From Guadua angustifolia (Eukaryota > Streptophyta > Magnoliopsida > Poales > Poaceae): a DNA stretch of 64,000 nucleotides. The stretch lies in NCBI GenBank assembly GCA_036346375.1, contig CM070501.1:57391326-57455325 (forward strand). The letters are read 5' to 3'. This document shows, in pieces, positions 58,560 through 64,000 of this stretch. Numbering within the stretch: the first letter of the stretch is position 1; every line of letters starts with the position of its first letter. A program made the position numbers and the translations under genes. The notes beneath the pieces were generated by a model. That model was not told where the DNA came from. It worked only from the letters and a program-made list of their open reading frames with translations, and made no database searches.

Positions 58560-58995
58560 GCCGACCACAACTTGGTCTCCACGCATCGCTCGGGGGCTCG
58601 GGAGCAACGTCACTCACACTCACGCGGGTCGGTGGGCCGACTGACCACTCGGCCTCCCCTAGCGGTGACCGTCCAGGCCGAGCGTCACGGCCTCGCCCGG
58701 CTGCTACGGTTTGAAATGGCCAGCGGTAGGGGGTACTGTCATGCGTGAGCCCTAAGTCAGTCGGGAACATCCCTCTCCTGCCTAAAATGTGAGGCGATGC
58801 TCTTTGACGTCGCTCACACTTATGCGAGTCGGTGGCCCGGCCGACCACTTAGTTTTCCCCTAACGGTAACTCATCCGACCCAAGCGCTACGGCCTACGCC
58901 CCAGTGGCTACGGTTCCGAAGTAGCACTTCGCGGTAGGGGCTATCTGTGCAGCGCGAACCACAGGTCGGTCGGGGTCACTCCTCCCCTGCATAAG
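58560..58995. repeat. Diverged two-copy tandem repeat inside the Gypsy element
   Basis: Two units of about 200 bp share ACGTC-CTCACACT, GGTCGGTGG, CCGACCACT and GCGGTAGGGG in the same order. The segment is GC-rich, non-coding, and lies where pol would normally be. Confidence 0.6.
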
Positions 58996-59716
58996 ACGTG
59001 AACATACGCCTTTCGACCCCGGGGTTCGTGAGCACTTCCTTCGCGTTTTCCTCAAGAAAAATCGAACACACCTACGCCCGAAAGACCCCAGCGGTTTTCA
59101 GGGCCACGGTCAACGAGCAACCACCGGCACAAGGAAATGCGTAGAAACAGCTCATACTCGCAAACGAGAATAAGGGCGAACCCCAATTCGTTACATACCA
59201 AAGGTTTTTTACATCTTCAAAAAATAAACATCTAACATCATTCGTATTCCCCGTGGAGGACGCTCTGCGGCGATATCCGGTCGGCGATCGTTCGGGCATG
59301 CGGCTCGACTTGGAGCGCGAAGCAATCGACCTCCTCGTCGGTCCGGTTCCTGGCGATCCCGCTACTGATATTGTCCAGGTTAAGACCGTTGTAGAAGGAC
59401 ATGGTGTTAACGAGTGCAGAGGTGGCTCCCAAGGCAGTACTCAAGCTCACCGACTTCTCGACGTGCTCCGGCACGCGAGCCAACTCGGTCGCAAGCGAAC
59501 TTGTGCCCGTCGGCCCGAGCACTTTCGGAAAGCACTGACGGCAGCCGACCCTTCCCACCCTTCGAAGGTCGATAACTCGGGCGGCCGGCCTCCATTCCGT
59601 CCGCCGCGGCCGCCGAACCACCGCCTCCGTCGCGACCGCCAAGCGTCGCGCTCCTCCGCCAATCGCGGCGCCTCAAGAATGGCGAAATTCTTCGCAACTC
59701 GAAGATCGAAGCGAAA

Positions 59717-62405
59717 TTAAAAGTCGCTCGGCAATGGCGTAGCCCAACACAACACGAATAACAACCCCTCACCAGCCGAGGAATCCGTCATTGCTTGGAG
59801 CCTACTCTGGACCTCCACGTTGAGCTTCTCCGCCGCGCCCGCCTCGTTGCGAGTAGTGTCTCGGGCATTGCGAGCCTCCGCCAGGAGGGCTTCGAGCTTG
59901 GACACCCTCGCCCTCAATGACTGGTTCGCCCGGCGTTCCTCGTGCAAAGCTCCGGCAGCTTGATCCAGCTCCTGACGAGCCTCCTCTGCCGCTGACCGCT
60001 CGCGCGCCACGGCTTCCTGAGCCTCCTGCAGCCTGGAGCCCAACCGGTCTCGGTCCGTCTCGTGCCGCCCTCCATTGTGTAAGCGTCGAGAACCGGACTT
60101 GCCCTCCGAGCGCTCCCGCAGACGCTGCGACCAGCCGCCATATCACTACGAAATTCAACAAAATTCAAAAGGATGGAGAAGCTTTGAACGCGGCTTACCG
60201 CGCCCGGCCAGTCGATCCTCCGGTGGTGGCGTCAACATCCTGTTGGAAGATTCGGAAGGTGGCGAGCTCACCGAATGCAGTCGCCTCGATCTTGGCTCAT
60301 GGGAACCCGCTGCAGGAGTCCCACTCCTCGAGCTCTGCCCCGTCGTCCAGCGTGAATGATGCTTCGCCGGATGGGTCGCTGCCCAGCCAGACCAAGGTGG
60401 GTGGGGCGGCGAAGGGTTCCCTGTGGCCACCCCAAACATCTGCGTCGACGGCGGGATTTCTGCAGCCGCCGCCGGCGGATCGGCGACCACCGTCAGCGCC
60501 GCCTGCGACTCCTCTCCTAACGGCCCCCTCGCCGACGACGGTGGCCTTTGCTTCGGCCTTAGGATCACCGGCGGCGGCATTCCTATGACTGGCGGCACGG
60601 GGTTTGGCCCGCCCTCATCGACCTCCGATCGTGGCGACGCTGGCGACAATGGCCGGCCAAGCCGTGGTGCGCCGGCTCGCGGATGGTCGGACGACCATTG
60701 GCATAACTCCGCTGCGTAAGAATCGGCAACCGCGGGCACGGCCAACGCCGCCGCCTCCGCCACTTGCCTCAGCTCGGTGAAGTGTCTTCAACTCCGCCGG
60801 CGGGTAGCGGCGCCGCTCGACGACGAACGGGCCCGACGCTTCGTCAAGCTCTCCCGCAAAGCCACGAGGTCAAAGCCGTCGAAGCGGCTCAAGCAAAGTC
60901 AACGCGCATAGCAAACGAAACAAGGCTAACTGCGTCTTGAAGCGGCCCATTGAGCAGCGCTCTCTTTCACGGCCTCCCGGCGGCGAAGCCATCTCTCTGT
61001 CGCCGGAGGCACCTCCGCCGAGCTTTTCCGCCGGTACCTCGTCGGTGATCCCGTGTCGGCGCCCTCGCCCAGTCATCGCTTCGCCGCCGGCCGAAATCAT
61101 ACGCTTACGTATGGGTCGACGGATCCCTACCATCACTAGAAGATGACTCCGTCTTGAGCCAAGGGCGAGGCGGTCGACTCAGACACCTCCTCACTGCTGC
61201 CATGTGACATCGCCAGCATTCCTTCCTCTTTTCCTTACTCCTTTCCTCCTGCGTCTTTCCGGCGGACTCTGCAGTATGACACTTTTTTTCCGCCGCTCTC
61301 ATCTCTTTCTCCCCGGGCAGCCATGCCCGGGAAGTTGCTCCACCCAGGCCCTGAAAGGAGCGAAGGTTCCGTTCAGCCAAAAGCACGAGGAATTAAGACA
61401 AGGGGCGCGGGGAAGGATAGGGGGGCCGCCCAATTACCAAGTTTGGGGGATTTTCCGCCGAGAAGGGCTCGGGAGCGCCGCGCGCCGCCACCGTGGCCCT
61501 CGTAGCCAGGACGGCGGACACCCGAGCCTCGACCTCCGATGAAGGGAGGTCCGAGCGCTCCATCCTCATGGGATCGGATGCTCCCTCGTACTCGAACATC
61601 GGGTGAGGCCTATCCATGAGGGGCTGCACGCGTCTCGCCATAAGCGTCGCGGACGATGGCCTCACCGTCGAGCCACGCCTCTTGAGGCCGCGAGTCGCTC
61701 GAGATCACCTCCATCTTCCTCTTTTCGCCGCGCCGGTCCCCGGTTCCACTCGCACCGCCTCGTGGTGCTGCCGGTGAAGGCCGGTATTACCTACGTTCGA
61801 ATGTAGAACCATTGGAATGCCATCCGATTCGGACGAAGGCGGCTTCATGTTGATGTACTCGACCCCGGAAGGACCGAATTTGGATAAGCGGCGCCGCCCG
61901 TCGGCGCCAATGACTGCGCCCATGCCGATTTTTTCAGCGGCCGCGTTTGAAAGAAATACCTCCAGAGGGCCCAGTGAGGCTCGATCCCCAGAAAGGCCTC
62001 GCATAGCGTGATGAAGATCGCAATGTGGAGCACGCCGTGGGGATTTAGGTGGTGCGCCTCCACCTTGTAGAAGTGAAGGAGCCCGCGAACGAATGGGTGA
62101 AGGGGAAGCCCGAACCCGCGCTCGAAGAAGAACGTAGACACGACGATCTCGTCATCACCTGGCTCCGGAGCCGCCGCCCCCGTCGGCACCCTCCATCGGG
62201 ACACGTCGCGAGGAGGGAGGAACCGTTTCTTCTCCAGGCCAAGAACGCGCGTAGGAAGAACGGAGCACTCCGGCCACGGCATCTCCGAAAGAGCGGGACC
62301 AGCGAGCGGAAGACAGGCGGAGGCGAAGAATCCCCTTCCTGAGCGGTGATGTACCTCACTACTACCCTCGTCTTTCTTTCTTTCACAGGGAAAAACAGGC
62401 AACAC
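59717..62405 (-). pseudogene. Antisense ORF region of the Gypsy element, Transposase_28 (putative gypsy-type) domain, broken
   Basis: Read on the minus strand, the first part (about 62220-61950) carries GFGLPLHPFVRGLLHFY, HHLNPHGVLHIAIFITLCEA and the following FLGIEPHWALWRYFF, the pattern of the plant putative gypsy-type transposon domain. After several frame changes a long alanine/glutamate-rich coiled coil appears at about 60043-59760 (EAVARERSAAEEARQELDQA). Proline/serine-rich and charged frames lie between. It is opposite to the LTR and primer-binding-site orientation, as for the antisense ORFs described in some Tat elements. It is not intact. Confidence 0.6.
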
Positions 62406-63370
62406 AAAGAGATCCGCCCGCTGCTCCCCTCGGGCTTATAAGCGCCGCGGACACGGTGGGACAGACGTCGGCCGGACGAGCAATGCCGCGAAGAAAAGCG
62501 GCGCGGCGCTTTCGCCGCATGACGATCCGACGTGACGACGCCGATTTCCGGTTGCCCTGCATTTAACCCCTGACAGGACAGCGGTCTGGCGAAAAGACCT
62601 CACATCGGGCAGAGTGGCGCACGACTCCTCGGGCCTCGTTCCCCCAACTGGAAGTGCCACGCGTCGACGAATGACAGACTCGCCAAGACCGCTACGGTCC
62701 CAAAAGCCGCGAAAAGGCTTAGCAATTTGTCCTCGGGGCTCGACCAAGCGTCGCGGGCTCCGAACGCCCAAACCACCAAGTGGATTTGCACGCCGCCCCG
62801 AGCGGAAAATCGAGCAAGGGACGAGGATAAGGTGAGCCCCCAGCGGGCCTCTGGTTGGGGTCGGCGGACGACCCAATCACCTTGAATCGTGTCCGAGACC
62901 ATACTTCACACTCTCCCGCGGAACCCGTCAACGGGCGTAGCCATTGCGCTCCGGTCGGCCGGACGACTGGGTCCGACACGGGATCGAGTAAAGAAAGGTT
63001 CTCAAGGGTCGCCCCCAGAGGGTCGGACGCCCGCGCCGGGACAACGTCCGCTCGGAAATGGTTCTCCCTTCGGGAAGCCACCAGGGCCCACTCGGACAAA
63101 CCCGCTATCAGCTCACGCGAGCACGGCGTTCGAGCCAACGCACGGCCCTCCAGGTCCCACGCCTGCGGATGGGCGTGATTGTGAGAAAGCGCGGCCGCCC
63201 ACGCTCCGCGAGCACGGGGCGGGACGCCATCGCCGGCTCCGCCAAGAACGCGGCTTTGCGGTAAAACGTGATCACGACGCAAAACAGACGCCGCCATGCG
63301 CGAGGTAAACCCCCGACCGGCTCTCCGATCCGCTCGGGGGCTAGGGGGTTCCATCCACCGGATGCGCTCG

Positions 63371-63751
63371 AAGGGGAAGTTTGGCCCTCCGGAGCAGGGA
63401 CGATCGAACGCAGCACGCACAAACAGAGCACGCACGAACAAAACCCGTCGATAAGCCTCCATCGAGAGCTCAGACGCACCTTTGGCTCTAAGTCCCTCGC
63501 ACTTGTAGCCGTTCTAGTCGACCTCTGAACGCGGGGAGCTCAGAGCTCGAGCTCAGCCTTCGCTTGTAACCAGGCAAACTTGCTAGCCTCAGTAATAACA
63601 CACGACCACCTCACAGACTGGAGTAGGGACGTTCAGCCCGAACCAGTATATATCTTGGATCCCCTTTCTTTTGGTCCAACCATTCAAGGAACGGGAGCGC
63701 GTGGCCCCTCTAGACCTACAAATTTACTTGCCAGTTGTTGAAACGCCGACA
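63371..63751 (+). repeat. Truncated 3' LTR of the Gypsy element (U3 missing)
   Basis: 381 bp matching the last 381 bp of the 5' LTR. Homology starts at AAGGGGAAGTTTGG, immediately after the position of the TATA box in the 5' LTR. The sequence upstream (to about 62600) does not match the 5' LTR by eye. Confidence 0.8.
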
Positions 63752-63756
63752 ATGTT

Positions 63757-63933
63757 AGAAGAAACTTTTAAGGTAATACTGTAATATGTACTTCTTACTT
63801 TACTTGTTGTTTGATATGAATAATTTTTTTGAATGCACCTTGAGTGTTTATTGGTAACACTTATATATATTATTTAGAAGGGCCTTCATTTTAAATCTCG
63901 TCCCGGGCCCCTAAAATCTCAGGACCGCCGCTG
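63757..63933 (+). pseudogene. hAT transposase end and right terminus of the hAT element
   Basis: The first 15 bases finish the reading frame opened at 56445 and give a stop at 63769-63771. The sequence then runs to CAGGACCGCCGCTG, which inverted begins CAGCGGCGGTCCTG, a plant hAT terminus. The matching left end was not found in the window, so the element is incomplete or its 5' end is unrecognisable. Confidence 0.6.
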
Positions 63934-64000
63934 ATAGTATTATTAATATTAGTGTTGTAATTTGTAAAGGCGGTCAAGGTGCTGCTAACTTTCTCTCATG
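63934..64000. other. Intergenic, nothing recognised
   Basis: Flank of the hAT terminus, AT-rich, ending at the window edge. Confidence 0.5.

Larger units (their letters stand above)
56508..63751 (+). mobile_element. Degenerate Gypsy LTR retrotransposon (Tat/RIRE2-like) with antisense ORF
   Basis: The 5' LTR begins TGACAGGTGC at 56508 and ends GCCGACA at 57496; the element ends with the same GCCGACA at 63751. ATGTT flanks both sides (56503-56507 and 63752-63756). A primer-binding-site-like TTGGCGCGCCAGGTAGGGG follows the 5' LTR at 57498. A partial gag is on the plus strand. No reverse transcriptase or integrase is seen. A minus-strand ORF region (about 62405 to 59717) carries a Transposase_28 (putative gypsy-type)-like domain. 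The 3' LTR is 5'-truncated. The layout matches plant Tat-lineage elements with an extra antisense ORF, but pol has been lost. Confidence 0.8.

Overview
This window is nuclear DNA from a grass (Poaceae). Four intron-containing plant genes have GC-rich coding exons and GT-AG introns. They sit in a long, AT-rich landscape of nested transposons (Tourist, Stowaway, hAT and Mutator MITEs, a LINE, Copia and Gypsy LTR elements) of the kind that fills grass genomes. The raffinose synthase gene looks, from memory, like the single rice RFS gene on chromosome 1. I could not check that synteny.

Layout. 0-6 kb: a two-exon LRR receptor kinase (minus strand), class XI / RGI type, carrying the RxGG motif associated with RGF-peptide receptors. 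6-14 kb: intergenic, with a Stowaway-like MITE, a Tourist-like MITE and an AT-rich repeat containing tRNA-like segments. 14.2-19.6 kb: a ten-exon gene (minus strand) for a 441-residue OCRE plus G-patch protein, reconstructed in frame through all nine introns; intron 3 holds a transposon-like insert rich in ATAGCG. 19.6-26.2 kb: intergenic, with an hAT MITE (8-bp target duplication), a solo LTR (5-bp duplication), a Mutator-type foldback MITE (9-bp duplication) and several tandem or direct repeats. 26.4-29.5 kb: raffinose synthase (plus strand, two exons, 781 residues). 29.7-34.2 kb: a degenerate L1-type LINE flanked by a 15-bp target duplication, inserted about 230 bp after the raffinose synthase stop codon. 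37.2-48.9 kb: a complete 11.7-kb LTR retrotransposon (minus strand) with two 3.25-kb LTRs and a GTGGT duplication. It is Sirevirus-like, encodes Gag but has no recognisable pol, and so is non-autonomous. 50.5-54.2 kb: a three-exon FLOE/DUF1421 gene (plus strand, 571 residues). 56.5-63.8 kb: a Gypsy element with a partial gag, an antisense ORF region carrying the Transposase_28-like domain, and a 3' LTR that has lost its U3 part. It lies inside the last exon of an older hAT transposase.

The four host genes do not form a pathway. They are independent loci: peptide-hormone receptor, RNA-processing factor, raffinose-family oligosaccharide synthesis, and a prion-like condensate protein. The last two both have known links to seed or desiccation biology, but adjacency in plants is weak evidence for a joint role.

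The most unusual signal is inside the Sirevirus-like LTRs: about 18 short hairpins per LTR share one loop, AACACAT, while their stems differ in sequence but still pair. A second odd signal is a dispersed series of copies of the LTR-end/primer-binding-site junction motif, just upstream of that element's 3' LTR.
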